DNA of 64,000 nucleotides from Spongisporangium articulatum (GCF_044465595.1 NZ_JBITLV010000002.1:186001-250000); one strand, 5' to 3'. Counted from the first letter of the stretch, positions 49,574 through 60,788 are shown. Translations and numbers: made by a program. Notes: a model not told the origin generated them from the letters alone.

Positions 49574-50796
49574 CGCCGGTCACCCGGCTTGTGAGTCACC
49601 CACTGGGTGATCGGCATCGCCGCGCGCCAGCCGGTGTACCGGCCGACGCTCGTGGTCCGCGCGATCTCCACCCGGGTCAGCTCCCCGCCGTACTGCTCGT
49701 AGGCGTCGAGCACGGCGCGTTCCGACTCCAGCGTCGTCACGTTGGCCACCAGCCGCCCACCCGGCCGCAGGGCGTCCCAGCAGGCCGACACCAGCCCCGG
49801 TGCCGTCGCCCCGCCCCCGATGAACACGGCGTCCGGCGCCTCGAGGCCGGCCAACGCCGCGGGCGCCTCACCCACCACGACCGCCAACCCGGGCACGCCC
49901 AGGGACACCGCGTTGCGCCCGATCCGCTTGGCCCGCACCTCGTCCCGCTCCACCGCCACCGCGCGGCACGACGGGTGCGCGCGCATCCACTCGATGCCGA
50001 TCGACCCGGCGCCGCCCCCGACGTCCCACAGCAGCTCGCCCGGCGCGGGGCCCAGCGCCGACACGGTGACCGCCCGGACGTGCCGCTTGGTCAGCTGCCC
50101 GTCGTGCTCGTAGGCGTCGTCGGGCAGCCCCGGCGTGAGCGGCAGGCGCAGCGCGGCGGGCCCCGGCACGCACGAGACCCCCACGACGGTCAGCGGTTCC
50201 GGCCGCGCGGAACCGGGCCACCCGTCGTCCGGCCACTCGTCGGCCGTCGCGACGACCCGCTGCTCCGAGGGAGCCCCGAGGTCGCTCAGCACGGTCAGCA
50301 CCGACGGCCCGAAGCCCCGTTCGCGCAGCAACCGCGCCACCTCCGCGGGCGTCGCGGCGCCGGCGGCCAGCACCAGCACCCGCCGCCCCGGATGCACGTG
50401 CGGGTGCAGCAGCGCGACCGGTCGGCCGACGGCGCTGACGACGGCGACGTCCTGCTGCGCCCAGGCGAGCCGGGCGCAGGCCAGGGACAGCGACGAGACG
50501 TGCGGGACGACGTCCAGCGGCTCGTCCGGCAGCAGCCGGGCCAGCGTGGTCGCGATGCCGAAGAACGTCGGATCACCGCTGGCCAGCACGGCCCTCCGCC
50601 CGGTCCGCGACTCGAGGGTGGACAGCAGCGTGGGCAGCAACGGCATCGGCCACTCGACCCGCTCGGCCGCCACGGAGGCGGGCAGCAGGGCGAGCTGGCG
50701 CGACGACCCGAACACCACGTCCGCGCTGGTCAGGGCGTCCCGGGCCGGTGAGCCGAGACCGGCCCAGCCGTCCACGCCGATACCCACCACCTGCAT
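49570..50796 (-). CDS. cobL: Precorrin-6Y C5,15-methyltransferase (decarboxylating)
   Basis: 408 aa, CbiE-CbiT fusion. The N-terminal CbiE part (about 1-200) has VVGIGVDGWAGLGSPARDAL and VLASGDPTFFGIATTLARLL. The C-terminal CbiT part (about 215-408) has LTKRHVRAVTVSALGP, LLWDVGGGAGSIGIEWMR and the PDAVFIGGGAT segment of the SAM site. It methylates C5 and C15 and decarboxylates the C12 acetate to give precorrin-8X for CobH. First gene of its operon, with a leaderless-type promoter. Confidence 0.95.
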   Translation of the reverse strand: MQVVGIGVDGWAGLGSPARDALTSADVVFGSSRQLALLPASVAAERVEWPMPLLPTLLSTLESRTGRRAVLASGDPTFFGIATTLARLLPDEPLDVVPHVSSLSLACARLAWAQQDVAVVSAVGRPVALLHPHVHPGRRVLVLAAGAATPAEVARLLRERGFGPSVLTVLSDLGAPSEQRVVATADEWPDDGWPGSARPEPLTVVGVSCVPGPAALRLPLTPGLPDDAYEHDGQLTKRHVRAVTVSALGPAPGELLWDVGGGAGSIGIEWMRAHPSCRAVAVERDEVRAKRIGRNAVSLGVPGLAVVVGEAPAALAGLEAPDAVFIGGGATAPGLVSACWDALRPGGRLVANVTTLESERAVLDAYEQYGGELTRVEIARTTSVGRYTGWRAAMPITQWVTHKPGDRR

Positions 50797-50803
50797 GCCT
50801 ACG

Positions 50804-50809
50804 ACCGTA
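50804..50809 (-). promoter_or_regulatory. -10 box TACGGT of the cobL-cobM-cobF-cobK operon
   Basis: On the minus strand TACGGT is followed by 7 nt and the cobL ATG at 50796. A leaderless transcript would leave no room for a B12 riboswitch. No -35 is evident. Confidence 0.5.
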
Positions 50810-50836
50810 GCCGAGCCGCGGACGGCTCCGAACCAG

Positions 50837-52477
50837 CTACGTGGTGATCCACGCCGCGGCGTCGGAGGGCAACAGGTCGCCCTCCAGCGGCAGGCTGGAC
50901 AGCACGACCCGGCCGGGCGGCAGGGGGATGGGTGCCGACGACGTGTTCACCATGCAGATGAACCCCTGACCGCGGGTGAACCCCAGCACCTCGGGCTCGT
51001 CGCCCGTCCAGACCAGCGGCCCCTCGCCCGCGCCGAGCTGCGGCAGCGACCGGCGCAGGGCCAGCGCCTCCCGGTACAACCACAGCATCGACCCACGGTC
51101 GGCCAGCTGCGCCTCGACGGAGAGGCCGGCCCAGTGCGCGGGTTGCGGCAGCCACGCGCCACCGGTGCCGAAGCCCAGCGACGGGCCGTCCGACGTCCAG
51201 GGCAGCGGCACCCGGCAGCCGTCACGGCCGCGCACGGTGTGCCCGGACCGCTCCCAGGTCGGGTCCTGCAGGACGTCCTCGGGCAGGTCGTTGACCTCCT
51301 CCAGGCCCAGCTCCTCACCCTGGTAGAGGTACGCGCTGCCCGGCAGGGCCAGCATCAGCATGATCATCGCCCGGGCCCGGCGCCGGCCGAGCACCAGATC
51401 GACGGGCTCGGTGGGGTCGGCGTGCAGGGACGCCTCCCCGCCGTGGGTCCGGGTCAGGCCGAAACGGCTGACGGCCCGGGTGATGTCGTGGTTCGACATG
51501 ACCCACACGACGGGCGCGCCGATCGACTCGTGCGCGTCCAGCGAGATGCTCGCCAGCTCGCGCATCTCCTTCGCGTCCCACGCCGTGCGCACGAACGAGA
51601 AGTCGAAGGCCGTGTTCAGCTGCCCGGGCCGCAGGTAGTGGGCCAGCCGGTCGGCCGTGGCCACCCACGCCTCGGCGACGAACGCCTTCGGCGGGTCGTA
51701 CGAGTCGGCCAGAGCCCGCCAACCACGGTAGATCTCGTGCACCTCCGGCCGGTCCCAGAACGGGTGGCCCTCGAACCAGGGGGTGCTCAGCAGTTCACCG
51801 CTGCTGGTCCCGAGGTCGGGCAGGGTGACGTCCTTGGCCAGGCCGTGCGCGACGTCGATGCGGAAACCGTCGGCCCCGCGGTCGAACCAGAACTTCAGGA
51901 CGTCGAGGAACTCGGCCACGACGTCGGGGTGCGCCCAGTTGAGGTCGGGCTGCTTGACGTCGAACAGGTGCAGGTACCACTCGCCGGGCTCGCCGTCGTC
52001 CAGCACGCGCGTCCAGGCGGACCCGCCGAACATCGAGCGCCAGTCGTTCGGGGGCTCGTCACCGCCCGGCCCCCGCCCCGGCCGGAAGTGGTAGCGCGCC
52101 CGCTCGGCGGAACCCGGCCCGGCGGCCAGCGCGGCCACGAACCACGGGTGCTCGTCGGAGGTGTGGTTCGGGACGACGTCCAGCAGCACCTTCAGCCCCG
52201 CGGCGTGCGCCTCGTCGATCAGCGCCTGGCCGTCGGCGAGGGTGCCGAAGGCCGGGTCGACGGACCGGTAGTCGGCCACGTCGTAGCCCGCGTCGGCCTG
52301 TGGCGAGGGGTACCAGGGGTTGATCCAGATCGCGTCGACGCCCAGCTCGGCGATGTACGGCAGCTTCGAGCGGACCCCGGCCACGTCGCCGAGACCGTCG
52401 CCGTCGCCGTCCTTGAACGAGCGGATGTACAGCTGGTAGGTGACGGCGGAGCGCCACCAGGCAGAGGTGGAAGGCAC
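50837..52477 (-). CDS. GH13 alpha-glucosidase (oligo-1,6-glucosidase-like)
   Basis: 546 aa cytoplasmic enzyme. The four GH13 regions are present: DVVPNHTSDEHPWF (I), GFRIDVAHGLA with the nucleophile Asp (II), AFVAEAW with the acid/base Glu (III), and VMSNHD (IV). The N-terminus WWRSAVTYQLYIRSFKDGDGDGLGDVAG is typical of alpha-glucosidases (AglA/MalL). It hydrolyses terminal alpha-glucosides such as maltose, isomaltose or trehalose-type sugars; linkage preference is unclear. The GTG at 52477 is 7 nt after a TATCGT box, which excludes the much longer upstream frame. Confidence 0.88.
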   Translation of the reverse strand: MPSTSAWWRSAVTYQLYIRSFKDGDGDGLGDVAGVRSKLPYIAELGVDAIWINPWYPSPQADAGYDVADYRSVDPAFGTLADGQALIDEAHAAGLKVLLDVVPNHTSDEHPWFVAALAAGPGSAERARYHFRPGRGPGGDEPPNDWRSMFGGSAWTRVLDDGEPGEWYLHLFDVKQPDLNWAHPDVVAEFLDVLKFWFDRGADGFRIDVAHGLAKDVTLPDLGTSSGELLSTPWFEGHPFWDRPEVHEIYRGWRALADSYDPPKAFVAEAWVATADRLAHYLRPGQLNTAFDFSFVRTAWDAKEMRELASISLDAHESIGAPVVWVMSNHDITRAVSRFGLTRTHGGEASLHADPTEPVDLVLGRRRARAMIMLMLALPGSAYLYQGEELGLEEVNDLPEDVLQDPTWERSGHTVRGRDGCRVPLPWTSDGPSLGFGTGGAWLPQPAHWAGLSVEAQLADRGSMLWLYREALALRRSLPQLGAGEGPLVWTGDEPEVLGFTRGQGFICMVNTSSAPIPLPPGRVVLSSLPLEGDLLPSDAAAWITT

Positions 52478-52484
52478 CCGCACG

Positions 52485-52490
52485 ACGATA
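52485..52490 (-). promoter_or_regulatory. -10 box TATCGT of the GH13 gene
   Basis: Minus-strand TATCGT precedes the GTG at 52477 by 7 nt, the leaderless spacing seen repeatedly in this window. Confidence 0.5.
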
Positions 52491-52606
52491 CGAACTCCCG
52501 CGCCGGGGCGCCTGTCCGGACCACTCGTCGACCGGTCCGGGTGAACGGGCGACGAACGGTCCATTCCGTGATCGTCCGTTCGGCGGCAGGTCGCTCGGGA
52601 AACCTC

Positions 52607-52612
52607 TAGAGT
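52607..52612 (+). promoter_or_regulatory. -10 box TAGAGT upstream of the M50-type gene
   Basis: TAGAGT is 8 nt before an ATG (52621) that opens an 8-codon reading frame, not the main gene. The transcript would therefore start at or near this mini-ORF. Confidence 0.45.
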
Positions 52613-52620
52613 CGCACCCC

Positions 52621-52647
52621 ATGAACGGGCCCTGGGGGACGACGTGA
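52621..52647 (+). CDS. Eight-codon leader ORF overlapping the start of the M50-type gene
   Basis: ATG at 52621 encodes MNGPWGTT and stops with TGA at 52645-52647. That stop overlaps the GTG start of the main gene (GTGA). It begins 8 nt after a TAGAGT -10 box, so it could be translated from a leaderless mRNA and deliver ribosomes to the main start. A run of Gs inside it may also serve as the ribosome binding site of the main gene. Its translation is inferred from geometry alone. Confidence 0.4.
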   Translation: MNGPWGTT

Positions 52648-53864
52648 GTCGCCGGGCCCTGCTCTGGGTGGCGGGCATGCTGGCCGTGGCCGTCGGCGTG
52701 AACGTCGTCGACGTCCCGGGGGCGTTCCCCGCCCGGGTCGACGAACTGCTGGTGGAGCTGGCCCGCGGCCCGCGCTGGGTCGAGCTGCTGTTCCGGGCCG
52801 GGCTCGTGGTCGAACTGCTGGCTCTCCTGGCGGTCGCGACGGCCCTGATGATCAGCGTGCACGAGGCCGGCCACGCGCTCGCGGCACGGGGCGCACGGGG
52901 GCGCGCGTCCGTCGTCCTGCTCGGCGGTTCGGCCGCCAACCTGCTGTGCGCCGCGCTGGCCGCGCTGGCCCTGGCGCTGGGCGGGTTCACCGCCCTCGCC
53001 GGTCATCTGGCGAGCGTCTTCCCGGACCCGCTGTTCGCCCTGCTCGTGGCCGGGGTCTGGGTGGGTGCGAACAACCTCCTGCCGGTCGCGGACGACGGGC
53101 ACCCGCGGGACGGGCTGCAGCTGCGGCACCTGCCACCGGCGGAGCCGGCGCCCGCGGCCGAGGCGGGTGCGGCGTCCATGCAGCCGGCCATGGTCCGGGC
53201 CGAACTGGCCCAGGCCCTGGCCGTCGGCGACGCGACTCGCGCCCGCGCCGCGGCCGAGGCCTTGCTGGGCCTGGTGGCCCGGCTCCCGCTCACGGCCGAG
53301 GACGCCGCCCACCAGCTGTCCCTCAGCGTGCCGCTCCTGCAGCAGTACTCCGGTGCGCCGGACTGCCCGCCCGAGCTCGCGGGGCGGATCGCCGTCCGGC
53401 TGGGGTTCTTGGAGCTGCGCTCGGTGCTGCACCCCGGCCCGGAGCCGGTCCCGGGCCTGCCGCGCGCCGAGGGCGCCGGAGCGGCGACGGACGACGAGCG
53501 GCTGGACGACGTCGCGCGGCTCATGCAGCTCGGCGCCCGGCTCGCACCGGGGGACCTGGACGCGCGGCTCGGCCTGGCCTGGACCCGCTCGGCCCAGCGC
53601 CGGGACGACGAGGCGCAGAAGCTGGCCCGCGCCGTCCGGTTGAAGCTGGACGCCGAACCCCGCGTCCCGGGGGACTACCGGGCCGACCTGGCCGACGTGC
53701 TGCGGGCGGTGAGTGCCGCCCGGCTCGGGGCCGCGGAGCAGGCCGAGCGGCTGCTGGCCCGGGTGGCCCGCAACCACTCCCGCAACCAGAACGGCGGCCG
53801 GCTCCCGCAGGAGCTGGCCGCCGCCCTGGACTACGCGCAGCGGGTACCCGCCGCCGCTGTCTAG
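52644..53864 (+). CDS. M50-like (site-2 protease type) membrane metallopeptidase with helical C-terminal domain
   Basis: 406 aa. Transmembrane helices near 5-25 and 52-75, then the zinc motif HEAGH near 73, two or three more helices (SVVLLGGSAANLLCAALAALALALGG; LFALLVAGVWVGANNLLPV), and NNLLPVADDGHPRDGLQL near 138, the NxxPxxxxDG-type third-ligand motif. Residues about 175-406 are Ala/Leu-rich helical repeats of TPR-like character. This arrangement suggests intramembrane proteolysis with a cytoplasmic protein-binding domain. The gene is preceded by a mini-ORF and stands next to, but on the opposite strand from, a thiolase gene. Confidence 0.72.
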   Translation: MSRRALLWVAGMLAVAVGVNVVDVPGAFPARVDELLVELARGPRWVELLFRAGLVVELLALLAVATALMISVHEAGHALAARGARGRASVVLLGGSAANLLCAALAALALALGGFTALAGHLASVFPDPLFALLVAGVWVGANNLLPVADDGHPRDGLQLRHLPPAEPAPAAEAGAASMQPAMVRAELAQALAVGDATRARAAAEALLGLVARLPLTAEDAAHQLSLSVPLLQQYSGAPDCPPELAGRIAVRLGFLELRSVLHPGPEPVPGLPRAEGAGAATDDERLDDVARLMQLGARLAPGDLDARLGLAWTRSAQRRDDEAQKLARAVRLKLDAEPRVPGDYRADLADVLRAVSAARLGAAEQAERLLARVARNHSRNQNGGRLPQELAAALDYAQRVPAAAV

Positions 53865-53865
53865 C

Positions 53866-55146
53866 TCAGCGCTCGACGATCGCCACGACGCCGGCGCCGC
53901 CCGCCGCGCAGATGGAGATCAGGCCGCGGCCCGAGCCCTTCTCCGCCAGGAGCTTGGCCAGGTTGGGGACGATCCGGCCGCCGGTCGCGGCGAACGGGTG
54001 GCCCGCCGCGAGCGAGCCGCCCTTCACGTTCAGCTTCGAGCGGTCGATCGAGCCCAGCGGCGCGTCGAGGCCCAGGCGCTCCTTGCAGAAGATCGGGTCC
54101 TCCCAGGCGTGCAGCGTGGCCAGGACCTGGGCGGCGAACGCCTCGTGGATCTCGTAGTAGTCGAAGTCCTGCAGCGTGATGCCCTTGCGCTTGAGGAGCT
54201 TCGGCACCGCGTAGGCCGGGGCCATCAGCAGACCCTCGCCGCCGTGCACGTAGTCGACGGCCGCCTCGGCGGAGATGTCGAAGTAGGCCAGCACCGGCAG
54301 GTTGTGCTCGGCGGCCCACTCCTCGCTGGCCAGCAGGACGGTGGAGGCGCCGTCGGACAGCGGCGTGCTGTTACCCGCGGTCATCGTGGCGGTCTCGCCC
54401 TTGCCGAAGACGGGCTTCAGCTTGGCCAGCTTCTCGATGGTGAGGTCGGGGCGCAGGTTCTGGTCGCGCTCCAGGCCGAGGAACGGCGTGATCAGGTCGT
54501 CCTCCCAGCCTGCCTCGTAGGCGGCGGCCAGGTTCTTGTGGGAGGCGAGGGTGAGCTCGTCCTGCTCCTCGCGGGTCAGGTTCCACTCGGCGGCGGTCAG
54601 GGCGGTGTGCTCACCCATCGAGCGGCCGGTGCGCGGCTCGGAGTTCTTGGGGATCTCCGGGGCGAGGTGGGTCGGGCGCAGGCCGGTGATGGCCTTGAGC
54701 TTGCCCATCGTCGTCTTCTGCCGGTTGGCCTCCATCAGCACCGCGCGGGCCTTCGGGTTGACGGCCAGCGGGGCGTCGGACGTCGTGTCCGAGCCACCGG
54801 CGATGCCCGAGTCGATCTGGCCCAGGGCGATCTTGTTCGCCACCTGGATGACGGCCTGCAGACCGGTGCCGCACGCCTGCTGGATGTCGTAGGCGGTCGT
54901 GGTGGGGGCCAGGCGCGAGCCGAGGACGACCTCGCGGGCGAGGTTCCAGTCCTTGCTGTGCTTCAACACGGCGCCGGCCACGAAGGCGCCGATCTCGACA
55001 CCCTCGAGGTTGTAGCGCTTGACCAGGCCGTCCAGGGCGGCGGACAGCATGTCCGCGTTGGAGGCCCGGAAGTAGTTGGTGTTCGAGCGGGCGAACGGGA
55101 TGCGGTTGCCGCCGATGATGGCGACGCGGCGCGGGAAGTCGGTCAC
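53866..55146 (-). CDS. fadA2: Acetyl-CoA C-acyltransferase (thiolase, FadA2/FadI-like)
   Basis: 426 aa. Catalytic residues of thiolase are intact: nucleophile Cys in QQACGTGLQ near 91, the His of NVKGGSLAAGHPFAATG near 385, and the second Cys in SICAAGGAG near 415. Its N-terminus RVAIIGGNRIPFARSNTNYF matches the FadI/FadA2 branch that degrades 3-ketoacyl-CoA. It is divergent from fabG4 and htdX; the same trio (Rv0243, Rv0242c, Rv0241c) is found in mycobacteria. GTG start with AGGAG upstream. Confidence 0.9.
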   Translation of the reverse strand: MTDFPRRVAIIGGNRIPFARSNTNYFRASNADMLSAALDGLVKRYNLEGVEIGAFVAGAVLKHSKDWNLAREVVLGSRLAPTTTAYDIQQACGTGLQAVIQVANKIALGQIDSGIAGGSDTTSDAPLAVNPKARAVLMEANRQKTTMGKLKAITGLRPTHLAPEIPKNSEPRTGRSMGEHTALTAAEWNLTREEQDELTLASHKNLAAAYEAGWEDDLITPFLGLERDQNLRPDLTIEKLAKLKPVFGKGETATMTAGNSTPLSDGASTVLLASEEWAAEHNLPVLAYFDISAEAAVDYVHGGEGLLMAPAYAVPKLLKRKGITLQDFDYYEIHEAFAAQVLATLHAWEDPIFCKERLGLDAPLGSIDRSKLNVKGGSLAAGHPFAATGGRIVPNLAKLLAEKGSGRGLISICAAGGAGVVAIVER

Positions 55147-55195
55147 GGGAGGTCTCCTGTCCGGGCGAGTGCCGGTTTCCGCGGGTTGGGCGGAA

Positions 55196-55231
55196 GTAAC
55201 GTGGACACTCAGTTACACATGAGGTTACATT
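55196..55231. promoter_or_regulatory. fadA2/fabG4 divergent promoter with three GTAAC/GTTAC half-sites
   Basis: GTAAC (55196-55200) faces GTTAC (55212-55216), and a second GTTAC (55224-55228) overlaps the fabG4 -10 box TACATT (55226-55231), which lies 6 nt before the GTG at 55238. The two GTTAC copies are 12 bp apart. This 91-bp region serves both genes, and the half-sites are good candidates for a shared lipid-responsive repressor. Confidence 0.55.
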
Positions 55232-55237
55232 ATTCCC

Positions 55238-56611
<1,374 letters not shown>

Positions 56612-56616
56612 GTCCG

Positions 56617-57531
56617 GTGGCCGACGCGAGCGAGGGCAAGAAGGTCGTCGAGCTGAGCTCGGCCCCCGGTGCGCTGACCACGTACCGGCGGGCCGTGCTG
56701 CAGCGGGCGCACGGCAAGGACCGGGTGCCGGACAAGGTCCTGAAGCTGACCGGGGTCACGCCCGAGCTCGACCACGTCAAGGCCTACCTCGACGTCTGTG
56801 GCGGGCGGCTCACCGACACGCTGCCGCTGCTGTACCCGCACATGCTCGGGTTCCCGCTGCAGATGTCGTTGCTGACCGACGGCGACTCGCCGTTCGCGGC
56901 GATGGGCCTGGTGCACGTGCTCAACTCGGCGACGCAGCTGAAGCCGCTGCCGCTGAGCGCCGCGCTCGACGTCGAGGCCGAGATGGCCGCCCCGCAGCTG
57001 CACCGCCGCGGGCGCACCATCGACCTGCTGGTCCGGGTGTCGATCGACGGCGAGCTCGTGTGGCACTCGTCGTCCACGTACCTCAAGCGCGAGTCGACCA
57101 AGGGTCGCTCGGAAGAGGTCGCTGGTGAGGGGAAGGCCGAGAAGGCCGTCCCCGAGGCGCTCCTGACCAAGCCCGGCCCGCTGTGGCGGCTACCGTCCGA
57201 CCTGGGCCGGCAGTACGGCGAGGTGTCGGGCGACCGCAACCCGATCCACATGTACGGGCTGAGCGCGAAGCTGTTCGGCTTCAACTCGGCCATCGCCCAC
57301 GGCATGTGGACGGCGGCCCGCTCGCTGGCCGCGCTCGAGGGCCGGGTGCCCGACGCCGTGCGCAACGACGTCGAGTTCAAGCAGCCCATCCCGCTGCCGG
57401 GCACCGTCGAGTTCGCCGACGACGGGGGCATCGCCGGGGCCAAGGAGATCGACTACGTGGTGCGGGCCCGCAAGCCGCGCAAGGACGGCAGCGCGAAACT
57501 GCACCTCGTGGGCTCGGTCACCGCCCTCTGA
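56617..57531 (+). CDS. htdX: MaoC-like 3-hydroxyacyl dehydratase HtdX
   Basis: 304 aa, double hot-dog fold. The C-terminal half has the hydratase 2 motif YGEVSGDRNPIHMY near 207, with the catalytic Asp and His, followed by AIAHGMWTAARSLAAL. The N-terminal half (YPHMLGFPLQMSLLTD; LVHVLNSATQLKPL) is the degenerate substrate-binding unit. It would dehydrate 3-hydroxyacyl-CoA made by FabG4 and thus complete a beta-oxidation or elongation half-cycle with FadA2. I chose the GTG at 56617, 5 nt after the fabG4 stop, because the conserved sequence starts there. Confidence 0.9.
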   Translation: MADASEGKKVVELSSAPGALTTYRRAVLQRAHGKDRVPDKVLKLTGVTPELDHVKAYLDVCGGRLTDTLPLLYPHMLGFPLQMSLLTDGDSPFAAMGLVHVLNSATQLKPLPLSAALDVEAEMAAPQLHRRGRTIDLLVRVSIDGELVWHSSSTYLKRESTKGRSEEVAGEGKAEKAVPEALLTKPGPLWRLPSDLGRQYGEVSGDRNPIHMYGLSAKLFGFNSAIAHGMWTAARSLAALEGRVPDAVRNDVEFKQPIPLPGTVEFADDGGIAGAKEIDYVVRARKPRKDGSAKLHLVGSVTAL

Positions 57532-57559
57532 GGTTTCGCCGGGGTTTCCCGGTCGGCGT

Positions 57560-58078
57560 TCAGTAGGCGCGCTGGGTGTGCTGCTGCAGCCAGCGCAGCC
57601 GGAACTCGTGCTCGTCGTTCAGGGTCTCCTCGACCCGCTCCGCGACGAAGCTGCGGATCTTCGGCCCGATCAGGAACGCCTTCGAGTCGACCTCGAGGTG
57701 CACGCGGTACTCGGTGCGGTACCACTCCATCGGGAGCAGGCGCCCGTACCCGCGGATGGTGACGGGAACCTTGGTCACCTCGACGGTCGTGTCGTAGAAC
57801 CGGCTGCCGTCCCACTCCGACGGGTGCCACTTCTGCGTCTGCCGGAACTTGTTGCGCGGCACGAACAACGCCGGGGCGTACCAGGGAAGGTTGACGTCGA
57901 TCTGGCGCTCGGTGCTGGACCAGAAGAAGCCCTGGCGCTCGCGCAGCTCGACCACGGCGTGGTTGGTGTGCCGCAGCGCCTTGGCCTTGGCCTGCAGGTG
58001 GTCGAGGCGGGTGACCATGCGGAAAACCTCGTACGGCGGGATGTCGTACACCCACCGGAAGTCCAGTGTTCGCATCAT
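57560..58078 (-). CDS. DUF2505 (SRPBCC-like) family protein
   Basis: 172 aa. It shows the actinobacterial DUF2505 pattern: an N-terminal strand FRWVYDIPPYEVFRMVTRLDHLQAKAKAL, central beta strands with many aromatic residues (LPWYAPALFVPRNKFRQTQKW), and a C-terminal helix (KIRSFVAERVEETLNDEHEFRLRWL). The fold is probably a START-type lipid pocket. Function is unknown. ATG at 58078 with GAGGAGGG 6 nt upstream. It lies between fatty-acid genes and ettA. Confidence 0.75.
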   Translation of the reverse strand: MMRTLDFRWVYDIPPYEVFRMVTRLDHLQAKAKALRHTNHAVVELRERQGFFWSSTERQIDVNLPWYAPALFVPRNKFRQTQKWHPSEWDGSRFYDTTVEVTKVPVTIRGYGRLLPMEWYRTEYRVHLEVDSKAFLIGPKIRSFVAERVEETLNDEHEFRLRWLQQHTQRAY

Positions 58079-58246
58079 TGCGAGCCCTCCTCTGACCGTT
58101 TCCCCCTCCGGCAGAGTAAGTCGAGTTTCCCGTTTCGGGAAGATCCCAATGAAGTCCGTAAGGGATCATGGGCCTGTGCGCTGGCTCAACCGTTGCGCTG
58201 AGTGATAAAGGGCACGGCCCTGTCACTGGCACTGCCGAACGTTGGA

Positions 58247-58252
58247 TAGATT
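58247..58252 (+). promoter_or_regulatory. -10 box TAGATT of ettA
   Basis: TAGATT is 6 nt before the GTG at 58259; no ribosome binding site is present in that gap, so ettA is probably translated from a leaderless mRNA. The rest of the 180-bp divergent region contains only a small hairpin TTCCCG-TTT-CGGGAA. Confidence 0.5.
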
Positions 58253-58258
58253 CGGTGC

Positions 58259-59935
<1,677 letters not shown>

Positions 59936-59962
59936 CGGGGCGGCCCTCCGCCGCGCCCCACA

Positions 59963-60015
59963 CATCGACGAGTGAGTCTCGGCTGCCATTTCCAGCTGAG
60001 ATTCACTCGTCGATG
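59963..60015. repeat. Inverted repeat between ettA and fetB, overlapping the fetB 3' end
   Basis: 23-nt arms (59963-59985 and 59993-60015) match at 21 of 23 positions around a 7-nt loop CCATTTC. It starts 28 nt after the ettA stop. The right arm contains the fetB stop codon (60003-60005) and encodes its last residues. It could end transcription in both directions, but its length and A/T content resemble the other inserted hairpins in the window. Confidence 0.65.
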
Positions 60016-60755
60016 GTTGTCTCCGGGTTCGGAAGGTCTCGCGGGGCGCCGAGGAACTGCATCAGGACGACGACCGCCACGGCTTGGGTGCACAGCAGGC
60101 CGGCCAGCACCACGAGCTGGAACCGGGCGGCGTCGGTCGGTGAGGCGCCGCCCAGCAGGGCGCCGATGAACGCGCCGGGCAGGGTGACGAGGCCGGTCGT
60201 CCGGGTCTGGTCGGTGACCGGGACGAGCGCTTCGGCGGCGGCGCGGCGGCTCAGCCGGGCGGCGGCCTGCCGCGGCGTCGCACCGAGCGCCAGCCACGCC
60301 TCCACCTCGTCGCGCTGCTCCGCCAGCGAGCGGGCCAGGGTGCGCCCGGCGATCGTCACGCCGAGCATCGTGCCGCCGATCAGGATGCCGCCCAACGCGA
60401 CGAGGTAGCGCGGCGAGACGGCGAGCATCCCGGCTCCGAACACGATTGCGAAGGTCACGACCAGCCCGGCCAGGATCGAGACCGGCACCGCGAGTGCGGC
60501 GCCGTCCGTGCCGGACAACCGGCGGACCGCCGTCCAGGCCGCAACCGAGAACATGAGGGTCAACGCGACGACGACCAGCGGGGGAGCGGTGAACACCCCG
60601 CGCAGCAGCAGGCCGACCGCCACCAGTTGGGTCGCCCCGCGGGCCACCGCGTAGGCGGGCGCCCAGCCGCTCGGCACGCGACCGGCCCGCAGCACCCCGT
60701 AGGTGACGGCGACGAGAAGCACGACGCCGCTCGCCAGCCGGACGTCGTGCGTCAT
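60003..60755 (-). CDS. FetB/YbbM-family (UPF0014) ABC transporter permease
   Basis: 250 aa, about seven transmembrane helices. It has the UPF0014 pattern: GATQLVAVGLLLRGVF near 40, the LVALGGILIGGTMLGVTIAGRTL helix near 118, EVEAWLALGATPRQAA near 150 and TGLVTLPGAFIGALLGGASPTDAARFQLVV near 187. The E. coli homologue FetB works with the ATPase FetA in iron homeostasis or stress resistance. No fetA-like ATPase is adjacent, so the partner must be elsewhere. The last codons lie within an inverted repeat. Confidence 0.82.
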   Translation of the reverse strand: MTHDVRLASGVVLLVAVTYGVLRAGRVPSGWAPAYAVARGATQLVAVGLLLRGVFTAPPLVVVALTLMFSVAAWTAVRRLSGTDGAALAVPVSILAGLVVTFAIVFGAGMLAVSPRYLVALGGILIGGTMLGVTIAGRTLARSLAEQRDEVEAWLALGATPRQAAARLSRRAAAEALVPVTDQTRTTGLVTLPGAFIGALLGGASPTDAARFQLVVLAGLLCTQAVAVVVLMQFLGAPRDLPNPETTIDE

Positions 60756-60788
60756 CCGCCTGATTCCATGATCACGCTTGATTCCATA

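Noticed and set aside
50135..52609. 824-codon plus-strand frame across cobL and the GH13 gene
   Set aside because: It spans two genes with complete catalytic motifs on the other strand.
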